Assembly (NCBI RefSeq): GCF_900114265.1
Contig: NZ_FPKV01000002.1
Span: 310,001-374,000 of the forward strand
Direction: 5' to 3'
Source of the DNA: Flaviramulus basaltis
GTDB lineage: Bacteria > Bacteroidota > Bacteroidia > Flavobacteriales > Flavobacteriaceae
DNA: 64,000 nucleotides
The notes under the pieces were generated by a model. The model worked only from the letters and a program-made list of their open reading frames with translations, was not told the DNA's origin and searched no databases. The translations under genes and the position numbers were made by a program. How positions within the stretch are numbered: position 1 is the first letter of the stretch; each line of letters starts with the position of its first letter. Below are positions 19,142-28,453 of the stretch, piece after piece.

Positions 19142-20302
19142 CTACTTCAAACTCCTCAAAATAAAATCTACTTTTTTATTCGTGTTTTTATTTTCAGAAT
19201 AAGAATCTGTGACATGTTTTGCCGGAACTGCTAATCCTTTTTTAATTAAAGACTCAATTTCATGAGCGTATTCCAATGATACTTTTCCTGTAAGTAGTAA
19301 ACTTAAATCTTTACCAGAATGGTAGTAATCGTAAATCTTTTTAAGTCCCGTTAAATACAAATAATCTTTTGTAAAACCGCCACCTCTATGCGCTCTTACC
19401 GTAATATAAAATGCTTCTTCACGCTCTAAATCGTATTGATTATGTAGCATCCTAAATGTTCTAGAAAACGAATAGCCTTTTGCTAAACTATCTACCGCAA
19501 TAACCCGATATGCTAATTCCTTTAAACGTGTAACCGTTAAATTATTACTCATATACTCACTAAAAACAGCTAAACCTTCTTGTGTTTCTTCGTTATTAGG
19601 AAAACCATGAGAGAAAATCTTTAAAGGGTGCAACATACCATTCATGGTTGTTACCATGTGTACACCAATTTCATGATTTGTTAAAACCGCTATTTCGTTA
19701 TCAGAATAGGTATGATGTGAATTTAAAACCAGTGTTTTAATATTATTTAAAACCATAGCAATGGCAGACATTTTATCTGAATGTTTTATACTATAATTAA
19801 AATCGTATTTCTCTGAGAATGTTTCAAAAAACACCTCAGCTTCAGTCGCATTATATTTAGGTTGAAATGCTGGAACATCTTTGTTTTCATCTTCAAAATG
19901 AAGAATAAACTTAGCATTTTCAACATCGTTTTCTGTTGGTGTTCCAAAACAACGTAAACAGTTATAATAAAACTTTTTTCCTTTTCCTATGGTTTCAACA
20001 CATTGAATTAAGCCAGAATATGCATAAATAATATCTTCATAAAAATCTTTAATCTCAGCATCTTCAATAAGTTCTAAAGGTTGAATAAATAATTTTCGAT
20101 GTAGTTTAAACTTATCAAAATTGATGCTTGGATATTTAAAGACAGGATCTGTTAAATATTTAGAAGAAAAAAAACGTGCTTTTTCTTCTTCTATATTTAT
20201 AGGATTCACATAACTAAGCAACTCAATTTGCTTAACTAGCGCATCAATGCTTTTATCTATTTCTAAAAGTGCTTTTGTAGCTACATTATTTTCAATCTTC
20301 AT
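19142..20302 (-). CDS. DUF1704 'QEGLA motif' metallopeptidase (tyrosine carboxypeptidase-like)
   Basis: 386 aa. The zinc site is explicit: HEIGVH at residues 210-215 (an HExxxH motif) and the name-giving QEGLA at 241-245, whose Glu is the likely third ligand. The RAHRGGG motif is further on. The family was annotated as 'flavohemoglobin expression-modulating' on weak grounds. Its eukaryotic relative MATCAP removes the C-terminal Tyr from alpha-tubulin, so a carboxypeptidase acting on C-terminal aromatic residues is a reasonable inference. No signal peptide is seen, so it is probably cytoplasmic. It is the last gene of a four-gene operon, 5 nt after the N-formylglutamate amidohydrolase gene. 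Confidence 0.9.
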   Translation of the reverse strand: MKIENNVATKALLEIDKSIDALVKQIELLSYVNPINIEEEKARFFSSKYLTDPVFKYPSINFDKFKLHRKLFIQPLELIEDAEIKDFYEDIIYAYSGLIQCVETIGKGKKFYYNCLRCFGTPTENDVENAKFILHFEDENKDVPAFQPKYNATEAEVFFETFSEKYDFNYSIKHSDKMSAIAMVLNNIKTLVLNSHHTYSDNEIAVLTNHEIGVHMVTTMNGMLHPLKIFSHGFPNNEETQEGLAVFSEYMSNNLTVTRLKELAYRVIAVDSLAKGYSFSRTFRMLHNQYDLEREEAFYITVRAHRGGGFTKDYLYLTGLKKIYDYYHSGKDLSLLLTGKVSLEYAHEIESLIKKGLAVPAKHVTDSYSENKNTNKKVDFILRSLK

Positions 20303-20307
20303 AAAAT

Positions 20308-21138
20308 CTAACTTTTAAAGGCGCTATATACACTTAAAGCATGTTCTGGGATTCTTTTAACAAGTTCCTTTTCAACAGTACTTACTACTTCTGGGTATAT
20401 AATTTGCTCATATTCATCGCCATATACTTTTGCGATTTCGGTTGCCAAAACTAAAGTATTTTTAAAGTTCTGTGTAATATATTTTAAGAAATATCCATTG
20501 CCTTGAAACGTATCATTTATTAAAGAAGTGGATTTTATATTGTGAGGAAACTCAATTTCGGATAAGCTTTGTCTCCAATTCTCAACAAAATCTCCAAAAC
20601 GAGTGTTATCAATATTACTAGTTCCTAAATTCCAAGTAGGCACTTCCCTATCCCAACGTTTCCAATTGTAGCTATGCATATCGTAAACGGTACAAAATCC
20701 AAATTTAGACTCCAATGCTTCTATTAATGCATATACTACTTTATAAAAATTGATGTGTTTTTGCAGGCTTTTATTTTTCATCGCTTCAGAAAGTGGTGTT
20801 TTCCATAATTTTTTACCCCAAGCGGTTTCAAAAACAGCTTCTTCTGGTACTCGGTTTAAATCATATTCAAAACGAGAATCGCATCCAGCAATAACTATAG
20901 GGTGCGATTTAATCATGTTTTTTGTTTCAGGATCCTCTTCATACCAACGGTCGTATTCTGTATGTATGCAATTATCCCAAAGTTCTTTTCTAAACTGATG
21001 CCCATCATGCACTGCTGCGCAGGCATATGGAACGTAATCATCTATTTTTATGGTAAATGAATAATCTGAAGACACGGCTTCAAAGATTTCGCCTGCTTCA
21101 ATTTTCTTTAAAATTTCAGAAATCGACAAACACTCCAT
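20308..21138 (-). CDS. N-formylglutamate amidohydrolase family protein
   Basis: 276 aa. The FGase fold is recognisable from IAGCDSRFEYDLNR, TVYDMHSYNWKR and the late segment VLATEIAKVYGDE. Classical family members release formate from N-formylglutamate in histidine degradation. No hut genes are near, and the gene is packed between a rhodanese (1-nt gap) and a DUF1704 peptidase (5-nt gap). A different role, hydrolysing an amide formed by the operon's ATP-grasp ligase, is therefore more likely; this is inference from context. Confidence 0.88.
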   Translation of the reverse strand: MECLSISEILKKIEAGEIFEAVSSDYSFTIKIDDYVPYACAAVHDGHQFRKELWDNCIHTEYDRWYEEDPETKNMIKSHPIVIAGCDSRFEYDLNRVPEEAVFETAWGKKLWKTPLSEAMKNKSLQKHINFYKVVYALIEALESKFGFCTVYDMHSYNWKRWDREVPTWNLGTSNIDNTRFGDFVENWRQSLSEIEFPHNIKSTSLINDTFQGNGYFLKYITQNFKNTLVLATEIAKVYGDEYEQIIYPEVVSTVEKELVKRIPEHALSVYSAFKS

Positions 21139-21139
21139 T

Positions 21140-22294
21140 TTATTTTAAAATCTTTTTTAAGTGACTATATGCCATTTTCTCCATATTATCCATTCCGCCA
21201 TCTGCAAAAGCCATGAGCTTAATATCTGCAAATAAATCTGCTAAATCATTTCTATAATAATCATGAGTTTTTACAGCTTCTATTATATTTTGAATGCTTT
21301 GGTAATCGTTATCATTTTCAAATTGTTTATGTACGCGTTCAAATACATTTTTATCAACTCTGGATAAAATATATTCTTTTTCATTTTGAGTTTCATTTAA
21401 ATCTGAATGTGCTACAAATAACAGAATATAAGCTAGTAATTCATCTTTTGTCCATGTGCTTGGAGTTTCCATATTTGAGGTTACTAAACTTCCCCATTCT
21501 GTCCAAGAACCATCATACACCGAAATATTTTTATATCCTGAAATTTCTGCGCCCAAAGCCAAAACACAAGCCGTAATACCCGAACCACATGAAAATATAA
21601 CATCATCATTTTTATCGGCAACCATGTAAAAAGCCTTTTCTAAGTCTACTTTTGGTTTTAAAATACCATTATCTAATAAATCTTCAAAAGGCAAATTAAC
21701 GGAGTTTGGAATGGTTCCCATACGTAAACCTGCTCTTGGTTCTGGTTCTAAACTTTTGAATCTGTTTGCTGAGCGTGCATCAACAATTGTATGTGTTTTA
21801 TTTTTTGAAGCTACGACTATATCATTAAAAAACTTCATGTAATCTGGTTGAAGTTTTGCTGTAAAATCACCAACTTCTCCATTATAAAGTTTCATAGGTT
21901 CTGTTTGGTAATCTGCTTTTAACCAAGCGGGGAATCCGCCATTTAAAACCGCTACGTTATTATATCCAAAAGATTTAAACAACCACCAAACTCTAGCACT
22001 TGAGTAAATGCCTTTATCGTCTGAGATTACGATAGTGCTATTTTTATTTATTCCTAAATTTCTAGCTTCTTTTTGAAATTGTTCAATAGAAGGAAACGCA
22101 CTAGGAAACGGATTTGATGCATCGCTAAACTTATTTTTTATATCGAAAAGTCTTGTATTTGGAATTTGTTTTTGTGAAGCATCAAAAACTTTATTTATGG
22201 TTCCATCTAAAACAACAAGGTTTTCAGTACTCAAATGTTCATGAAGCCATTCTACTGAAACTATAGGTTCTTTTAAAGAAATATCAGAATTCAT
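21140..22294 (-). CDS. Sulfurtransferase (two rhodanese domains) with C-terminal helical extension
   Basis: 384 aa. Two tandem rhodanese domains occupy about residues 10-130 and 150-275. The second carries the active-site loop CGSGITA with catalytic Cys236; the first lacks a Cys in the matching place, as in thiosulfate/3-mercaptopyruvate sulfurtransferases. Residues 281-384 form an additional all-helical acidic domain (DELLAYILLFVAHSD, MAFADGGMDNMEK) reminiscent of TerB-like folds and not found in standard SseA or TST proteins. It sits in the middle of the ATP-grasp/DUF1704 operon, 1 nt before the amidohydrolase, so a role in sulfur transfer to that pathway is inferred. Confidence 0.88.
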   Translation of the reverse strand: MNSDISLKEPIVSVEWLHEHLSTENLVVLDGTINKVFDASQKQIPNTRLFDIKNKFSDASNPFPSAFPSIEQFQKEARNLGINKNSTIVISDDKGIYSSARVWWLFKSFGYNNVAVLNGGFPAWLKADYQTEPMKLYNGEVGDFTAKLQPDYMKFFNDIVVASKNKTHTIVDARSANRFKSLEPEPRAGLRMGTIPNSVNLPFEDLLDNGILKPKVDLEKAFYMVADKNDDVIFSCGSGITACVLALGAEISGYKNISVYDGSWTEWGSLVTSNMETPSTWTKDELLAYILLFVAHSDLNETQNEKEYILSRVDKNVFERVHKQFENDNDYQSIQNIIEAVKTHDYYRNDLADLFADIKLMAFADGGMDNMEKMAYSHLKKILK

Positions 22295-22340
22295 TAAAAA
22301 AGGTTTTACTGATTAATACAACTGAAAACTGGAGACTTAT

Positions 22341-23378
22341 TTAAGCGTCTTGCACTGTTTTTCTAAGTCTTGTACGTCTATCAAAAGCTTGAAGTTTATC
22401 GAGAACTTTCATTTCTAAGAAGTCGATTACTTTTTCTTCAATTTTAACTTTAAGCTTATACACTTTATTGATGTAAGTGATTCCGCCTGGAGACATAACA
22501 TTAACCTCAACTAACTTGCCACCAATAACATCAATACCAACAAAATAAAGTCCGTCGTTTACTAATTTAGGACCAATTTGCTTACACAATGCTTTTTCAT
22601 CTTTGGTTAAGGTGTGCCTTTGTACACTTCCACCAGCAGATACATTAGAACGGTGATCATCATTTCCTGGCACACGTTTCATAGCACCTACAGCTTCGCC
22701 ATTTAGCATTAAAATACGCACATCTCCTTGATCTGCTCCCTCAATATAATCTTGAAGAATAACATAATTTGAAGAACCATCTCCACTTGTTATATAAAAA
22801 TCGAGCAAAGAATTAATATTACTCATCGCCGATTTTTCAATTAAAATAACACCAGAACCACCAAAACCATTAAGTGGTTTCAATATCATTTTATCTGCTT
22901 TAGATTCTTTAATCTGATTGATTAAATAGTTTTTACTTTTTGATACGTGAGTTGCTGGAATAATATTACTATGTGCATCTCCAAAAGCTGCAGTATATAA
23001 TTTATTGTTTGCTTCTCGCATACCTTCTAAAGAATTCATGATAAAAACATCGTCTTTTACAGAATCTAAAAAGTTTAGCATAATAGGATCTAATGGAGGG
23101 TTTGCTCTAAAGAAAATCACATCAAAACCAGCAAGCGGTAACATTTCTTCTCGTAATTTAGCCTTACTATAAAACGACTTTAAAGATGCAGGCGTTTTTT
23201 CCATTCTACCTATAACCGTACAATTAGCAGTAGTTACACTATTTCTAATGGTTAAATTTGCAGGTGTACACATCGCAACTCCATGTCCTCTTTTAACACA
23301 TTCTTTAATTAAGGCTAAAGTAGTATCGTTTTCAGGATCTATATCCTTCCAAGGATACATTATAAAACAAACGTTCAT
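22341..23378 (-). CDS. ATP-grasp ligase, glutathione synthetase-like
   Basis: 345 aa. The ATP-grasp core is similar to GshB: the Lys-and-Gly-rich loop LKPLNGFGGSGVI (about 171-183), the metal/phosphate-binding ending EVNVMSPGGITYIN (about 305-318), and an N-terminal pre-ATP-grasp domain beginning MNVCFIMYPW. No GshA homologue is in the window, and Flavobacteriaceae generally use bacillithiol-type thiols (bshA is at 38 kb), so a true glutathione synthetase is doubtful. It more likely joins a carboxylate to an amine in an unknown product. First gene of the operon, 46 nt before the rhodanese gene. Confidence 0.88.
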   Translation of the reverse strand: MNVCFIMYPWKDIDPENDTTLALIKECVKRGHGVAMCTPANLTIRNSVTTANCTVIGRMEKTPASLKSFYSKAKLREEMLPLAGFDVIFFRANPPLDPIMLNFLDSVKDDVFIMNSLEGMREANNKLYTAAFGDAHSNIIPATHVSKSKNYLINQIKESKADKMILKPLNGFGGSGVILIEKSAMSNINSLLDFYITSGDGSSNYVILQDYIEGADQGDVRILMLNGEAVGAMKRVPGNDDHRSNVSAGGSVQRHTLTKDEKALCKQIGPKLVNDGLYFVGIDVIGGKLVEVNVMSPGGITYINKVYKLKVKIEEKVIDFLEMKVLDKLQAFDRRTRLRKTVQDA

Positions 23379-23522
23379 TTTCTATTCTTTTTAGTTCTCT
23401 TATCTACGAGAATGATGATTTATTATAAGAAGCTTTCTTAAAAAAAAATTAAAAAAAGTCCTGTTAAACTTGATTTATACTTTTAAGAGAACTGCTTTAC
23501 TTTGTAGTTAAAGTTAGATATT

Positions 23523-24848
23523 TTATTTCACTTCATCGTAATTATCATCCCACTCTTTTGGCTTTGGATCGTGTAATTTACCTAATGATTTTGCTACTAG
23601 CATAGACACTGTGGCATCTCCAGTAACATTTACAACGGTTCTACACATATCTAAAGGTCTATCTACTGCAAAAATAAGTGCTAACCCAATTGGTAGTAAT
23701 TCTGCTGGAAACCCAATAGATTCTAATACAATAACCAACATTACCATACCTGCACTTGGTACTGCTGCACTACCAATAGATGCAAGTAACGCTGTAGCGA
23801 TAATAACAAGTTGATTGGTAAATGTTAATCCTTCTGGCCAAATAACCTGCATGATAAATACGGCGGCTATACCTTGGTATAAACTTGTTCCATCCATATT
23901 TACAGTAGCACCAACTGGTAACACAAAACCAGAAACTTCTTTATCTACACCTAAATGTTCCTCAACACGTTCCATAGTTACTGGTAATGTTGCTGCACTA
24001 CTACTTGTTGAAAAAGCTAAAAGTTGTGCAGGGCTTATTTGTTGTAAAAACCACATTGGTGATTTTTTTGCGTAAACTTTAATTAATAACATATAAAAAC
24101 CAATCATTATAATAAGTCCACCAACAACACAAAGCGCATACCATAGTAGTTTTACAAGAATATCTGGATCATCAAAAGCTATAATTACGTTTGCTAATAA
24201 TGCAAATACGGCGTAAGGAGCAAAAAGCATAATTAAATCTACCATTTTCATTACCACTTCATTTAACGAATCGAAGAAATCAATTAATGGTTTTGCTTTC
24301 TTTTCTCCAATTAGTAATAAACAAATACCAACAAATAATGCAAAAAAGATAACTTGAAGCATAGAAGCTTCTACAAAAGACTCAAAAATATTACTCGGAA
24401 AAATATCTACTAAAGCTTGTAATGGGCCTGCATCTTTTTGAGCAGATGCTTTCACTAATTTATCGGTTACGCCTGCATCATTTTCATATTTTAATTTAAT
24501 TTTCTCAATAGTATCCTGTGGCATTCCATTACCTGGTTTAATTGTATTTACAATGGTTAAACCAATAATAATGGCAACCAAAGTAGTGGCCACATAAATA
24601 CCTATGGTACGTAAACCCATGGATTTAATTTTAGAAATATCTTTTAAATCTGATATTCCTTTTATTAAAGAGGCTAGAATTAACGGTACGGCAATAAGTT
24701 TAAGAAGATTAATAAAAATGGTTCCAAAGGGTGCAATCCAATCGGATACAAATCCTTTTCCGCCGTCAACGGTATTCATAATAAAACCAAAAATGATTCC
24801 AAGAACCATTCCTATAATAATCTTCCAGTGTAATGCTAGTTTCTTCAT
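23523..24848 (-). CDS. Dicarboxylate/amino acid:cation symporter (DAACS/GltP family)
   Basis: 441 aa, polytopic. The family motifs are visible: FINLLKLIAVPLILASLIKGI, the serine-rich re-entrant loop AFSTSSSAATLPVT, the NMDGT motif (TVNMDGTSLYQG) and the DRPLDMCRTVVNVTGDA substrate-binding helix. It takes up glutamate, aspartate or C4-dicarboxylates with Na+ or H+. An unusual charged loop of about 35 residues follows TM3 (GNGMPQDTIEKIKLKYENDAG). It is separate from the operon downstream, with a gap of about 145 nt. Confidence 0.95.
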   Translation of the reverse strand: MKKLALHWKIIIGMVLGIIFGFIMNTVDGGKGFVSDWIAPFGTIFINLLKLIAVPLILASLIKGISDLKDISKIKSMGLRTIGIYVATTLVAIIIGLTIVNTIKPGNGMPQDTIEKIKLKYENDAGVTDKLVKASAQKDAGPLQALVDIFPSNIFESFVEASMLQVIFFALFVGICLLLIGEKKAKPLIDFFDSLNEVVMKMVDLIMLFAPYAVFALLANVIIAFDDPDILVKLLWYALCVVGGLIIMIGFYMLLIKVYAKKSPMWFLQQISPAQLLAFSTSSSAATLPVTMERVEEHLGVDKEVSGFVLPVGATVNMDGTSLYQGIAAVFIMQVIWPEGLTFTNQLVIIATALLASIGSAAVPSAGMVMLVIVLESIGFPAELLPIGLALIFAVDRPLDMCRTVVNVTGDATVSMLVAKSLGKLHDPKPKEWDDNYDEVK

Positions 24849-24914
24849 GTGCTATTTATCTATCTAAGTGGAGAACAATATAAAAATTTTTATGTGTTCT
24901 CGTAAGTATTATTG

Positions 24915-25853
24915 CTATTTTGTAGGTATTACTTTTTGTATGGTTCCATCTTCGTTATAATACAACTTATCAAAACAAATAGATCTTCGGAACGGATGCG
25001 GACTTCCTTTGTGCCCCCAACCAAACTTCTCCTCTACTTCTGGATGGTTTTTATAATACAAATCGGAATTATGGTAAAACATATACCATTCTCCTTTGTA
25101 CTCAACTATAGAATGATGGTTTGTTCCACTATTCATTTTTTCTAAAATAACACCTTTATATTCAAATGGTCCTAAAGGATTATCGCTTGTACAATATTTA
25201 ATCTCTCCGCTTTCTCCAACATAAGACAGGTAGTAAACACCTTTGTATTTATGCATCCAAACGGCTTCAAAAAAGTCGTCTGTTCCCTCAAGTAAATATA
25301 CTTTACCATCATAAGATGTCATGTCTTCATTAAGTTTTATAGCATTAACTACCAATTGCCCCATATAAAGGTATGCTTGTCCGTCGTCATCAATAAAAGC
25401 AGCTGGGTCAATGAAATCTCGGTTACAAACAACACCTTCTGTATTAATATCAATTAAAGGTTTATTTAAAGGATCTTTAAAATAGCCAGTTGGAGAATCG
25501 CTTATTGCCACGCCTATTTTACTTGCCTCAACAGGATAATAGAAATAGTATTTCCCATTACGTTTAATACAGTCAGGAGCCCAAGCTCTTGTTGATGCCC
25601 ATCTTAAACTATCTAAAGAAAAAGCAACACCATGGTCTGTCCAATCTTTCATGTTTGTGGTAGAAAATACGTGCCAGTCTTTCATCGTGAATTTAACTGC
25701 ATCGTCTTCATCATGTGATGGATATACATACAACGTATCGTTAAATACTCTTGCAGAAGGATCTGCAGTGTACATATGTTGTACAAATGGATTTTGTGCT
25801 AAACAGATTATTGAGAATAGTAATAGAATAAATGTGAGTTGAATTTTAGTCAT
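24915..25853 (-). CDS. Glycoside hydrolase family 43 protein, exported
   Basis: 312 aa. A signal peptide (LTFILLLFSIICLAQ) precedes a five-bladed beta-propeller. The three GH43 acidic residues can be placed: the catalytic base Asp in TADPSARVF, the pKa-modulating Asp in DFIDPAAFID, and the acid Glu in FFEAVWMHKYKG. GH43 enzymes attack arabinose or xylose side chains. It carries only the catalytic domain, and there is no SusC/SusD pair or other hydrolase beside it, so it is not part of a visible polysaccharide locus. Confidence 0.92.
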   Translation of the reverse strand: MTKIQLTFILLLFSIICLAQNPFVQHMYTADPSARVFNDTLYVYPSHDEDDAVKFTMKDWHVFSTTNMKDWTDHGVAFSLDSLRWASTRAWAPDCIKRNGKYYFYYPVEASKIGVAISDSPTGYFKDPLNKPLIDINTEGVVCNRDFIDPAAFIDDDGQAYLYMGQLVVNAIKLNEDMTSYDGKVYLLEGTDDFFEAVWMHKYKGVYYLSYVGESGEIKYCTSDNPLGPFEYKGVILEKMNSGTNHHSIVEYKGEWYMFYHNSDLYYKNHPEVEEKFGWGHKGSPHPFRRSICFDKLYYNEDGTIQKVIPTK

Positions 25854-26037
25854 ACTTATTTATTGTTGAAATTCTTTTTTAAGAAGATAACAAGATAAGT
25901 GTTTTTCATCACCCATTAAAGTGGCATCTTTTTTAAAACTAACAATTAACAGATTAACTCTCGTCTCCTCCTTTTAATGATATTTTAAAATAGATTTCTA
26001 TCTATTTAGAAATGGTAAAAAAAGCCAGATATAGCTT

Positions 26038-27096
26038 CTAATAAATTTTATTAATTAGATAAAAATCCGCTATTACCAATGCTGCCATTGCCTCAACTAT
26101 AGGTACTGCACGTGGAACCACACAAGGATCGTGACGCCCTTTTCCATGCATCTGAACAACCTTACCTTCTTTATCTATAGTTTCGTATTCTTGAATAAGC
26201 GTTGCTACAGGTTTAAAAGCGACATTAAAATAAATATCCATACCGTTGCTTATACCGCCTTGAATACCTCCAGAATAGTTGGTTTTTGTAGAACCATCAG
26301 TATTAAAAGCATCATTATGGTCACTACCATACATCGTACTTCCATGAAAACCACTACCATATTCAAAACCTTTTACTGCATTTATTGAAAGCATGGCTTT
26401 ACCCAACTCGGCATGTAATTTATCGAATACAGGCTCGCCTAAACCAGCAGGAACATTTTTAATCACACAGCTTACAATACCACCAACAGTATCGCCTTTA
26501 CCACGAACTTCTTTAATGTAAGTTTCCATTTTAGAAGCGATTTCTTGATCTGGACAACGTACAATATTAGATTCTACTTTTGTAAGGTCTAATTTGTTAT
26601 ATGGTTTGTCTAATTTCATGTTACCTACACCAGAAACGTAAGCAATTATTTCAACACCACTTAACATTTGTTTTGCTACAGCACCTGCAACAACACGACA
26701 TGCTGTTTCTCGTGCCGAACTTCGCCCGCCACCTCTATAATCTCTAAAGCCATACTTTACATCGTAAGTATAATCGGCATGACTTGGTCTATAACTATCT
26801 TTTATATGTGTGTAATCGTGAGATTTTTGATTGGTGTTTTCAATAACAAACCCAATTGGTGTTCCGGTTGTTTTACCTTCAAAAATACCTGAATGAAATT
26901 TTACGGTGTCTGGTTCTTTACGTTGGGTAACAATAGCAGATTGACCAGGTTTACGTCTATCAAGTTCTTCTTGTATAGCTTCTAAATCTAACTCAATCCC
27001 CGGTGGGCATCCATCAATAACACCTCCTAAAGCAGGTCCGTGAGATTCTCCATAAGTTGTTAGATTAAATAGTTTTCCAAAGGAATTTCCAGCCAT
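26038..27096 (-). CDS. aroC: Chorismate synthase
   Basis: 352 aa, the standard length. All three chorismate synthase signatures are present: [19 protein letters not shown], the [13 protein letters not shown] block and the [10 protein letters not shown] / [14 protein letters not shown] region. It converts EPSP to chorismate using reduced FMN, the last step of the shikimate pathway. Monocistronic by its context, with a 364-bp upstream gap. Confidence 0.98.
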   Translation of the reverse strand: MAGNSFGKLFNLTTYGESHGPALGGVIDGCPPGIELDLEAIQEELDRRKPGQSAIVTQRKEPDTVKFHSGIFEGKTTGTPIGFVIENTNQKSHDYTHIKDSYRPSHADYTYDVKYGFRDYRGGGRSSARETACRVVAGAVAKQMLSGVEIIAYVSGVGNMKLDKPYNKLDLTKVESNIVRCPDQEIASKMETYIKEVRGKGDTVGGIVSCVIKNVPAGLGEPVFDKLHAELGKAMLSINAVKGFEYGSGFHGSTMYGSDHNDAFNTDGSTKTNYSGGIQGGISNGMDIYFNVAFKPVATLIQEYETIDKEGKVVQMHGKGRHDPCVVPRAVPIVEAMAALVIADFYLINKIY

Positions 27097-27460
27097 AATA
27101 TATTTTTGTTGCTAAAATAAAGCTTTTTTCCAATTCAACTATCCTAAAAACAGCACTTATAATGATATTTCACTAATTTATTTTATCTGTTAAAAGCTAA
27201 AAAAAACATCTTTTCTAATTGTCCAAAACCTATAAATATATCTTAAGACACTGATAATCAAAGTTAACTTCTTAAAGCTTTAGATATCCAAAACAAACCC
27301 CATAACTTTCAAAGTTTTAACTTATTGAGTTTTTAGGTAAATTATCTCTAATAAATGAAGTATTGATATTCCATTAAGCCTAGTAATTTCTAATACCAGC
27401 ATAACCTTTAGTTAACAATATGCTTATATATATATAATTATAGGATAATGATTACGTAAT
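27097..27460. other. Intergenic region of 364 bp between divergent aroC and the phosphoesterase gene
   Basis: AT-rich spacer that should carry two outward promoters. A short TA repeat (about 27425-27436) is close to the phosphoesterase start. No ORF, tRNA-like fold, terminator or convincing consensus promoter was identified. Confidence 0.5.
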
Positions 27461-28360
27461 ATGAAAAGTTGTTATTTGTACCTATCATATTTACCCCAAT
27501 TGAAAATAAAAAGAAAAATAGAAATCGCCGTTATATCTGATGTTCATTTAGGAACTTACGGGTGTCATGCCAAACATTTATTAACTTATTTAAATAGCAT
27601 TGAGCCTAAAAAACTTATTTTAAATGGTGATATTATTGATATTTGGCAGTTTAGCAAACGGTACTTCCCAAAATCGCATTTAAAAGTCATCAAGAAAATT
27701 ATGGATATGGCTTCTGATGGTGTAGATATAATTTATATAACAGGAAACCATGATGAAATGCTCCGTAAATTTAGTGGTACTACCATTGGCAAAATTTCCA
27801 TTGTTGACAAACTGGTTTTAAAATTAGATGGCAAAAAAGCATGGTTTTTTCACGGAGATGTGTTTGATGTGTCTATACAAAATGCCAAATGGCTTGCAAA
27901 ACTAGGTGGCTATGGTTATGATTTTTTAACGTTGCTAAACAGGGCTGTAAATTGGTATTTAGAAAAACGCGGGAAAGAGCGGTATTCATTATCTAAAAAA
28001 GTAAAAAATGGTGTTAAAGGCGCTATTAAATATATTAATGATTACGAGAAAGTTATTTCTGATTTAGCTATTGAAAATGGTTATGATTACGTTGTTTGCG
28101 GACACATACATCAACCAAAAATGGAATATATAGAAAATAAACATGGTAAAACCATGTATTTAAATTCTGGTGATTGGGTTGAAAACTTTACGGCTTTAGA
28201 ATATCAATTTAAACGTTGGAAGATTTACAATTATAACAAAGATAAACTTGCTCCTTTTATAGTTGATGAAGATTTTGAAGATATGGACATCAGTAATTTA
28301 ATTGCTGCCATCACCATTGTTGAGCAAAGTGAAAAGAAGAAAAAAAAAGAAAAAAACTAA
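27461..28360 (+). CDS. Metallophosphoesterase, LpxH-like (UDP-2,3-diacylglucosamine diphosphatase family)
   Basis: 299 aa. Calcineurin-like metal-binding motifs in order are SDVHLGTYG (about 27-35), NGDIIDIWQF, TGNHDEML, FHGDVFD and CGHIHQPKM. In Bacteroidota this class is annotated as UDP-2,3-diacylglucosamine diphosphatase, an early lipid A step, but several paralogues exist and I would not assign lpxH firmly. The C-terminus is a lysine-rich tail. Upstream is the 364-bp spacer; a NIPSNAP protein gene follows after about 90 nt with its own promoter box. Confidence 0.88.
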   Translation: MKSCYLYLSYLPQLKIKRKIEIAVISDVHLGTYGCHAKHLLTYLNSIEPKKLILNGDIIDIWQFSKRYFPKSHLKVIKKIMDMASDGVDIIYITGNHDEMLRKFSGTTIGKISIVDKLVLKLDGKKAWFFHGDVFDVSIQNAKWLAKLGGYGYDFLTLLNRAVNWYLEKRGKERYSLSKKVKNGVKGAIKYINDYEKVISDLAIENGYDYVVCGHIHQPKMEYIENKHGKTMYLNSGDWVENFTALEYQFKRWKIYNYNKDKLAPFIVDEDFEDMDISNLIAAITIVEQSEKKKKKEKN

Positions 28361-28422
28361 CTTTTCATTTTCTATATTTATCTAATTCCTTTATTACTGT
28401 TAAACATTGCTAAGTATTTGTT

Positions 28423-28430
28423 TATATTTG
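28423..28430 (+). promoter_or_regulatory. Promoter -7 box (TATATTTG)
   Basis: TATATTTG fits TAnnTTTG and lies 23 nt before the ATG at 28454. The -33 element is uncertain. Confidence 0.5.
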
Positions 28431-28453
28431 ATTCTATATAAGAAATATAACAA

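Noticed and set aside
22341-23378. Naming the ATP-grasp gene gshB
   Set aside because: No gshA is visible, a bshA homologue is present, and the operon partners do not fit glutathione synthesis.
23811-24075. Plus-strand open frames within the symporter gene and similar antisense frames elsewhere
   Set aside because: They mirror the codon pattern of the strong opposite-strand genes and have no start signals or recognisable domains.
27421-27440. TA-rich run as a phase-variable repeat
   Set aside because: Only a few TA units in an AT-rich spacer, not inside a gene or clearly between promoter elements.
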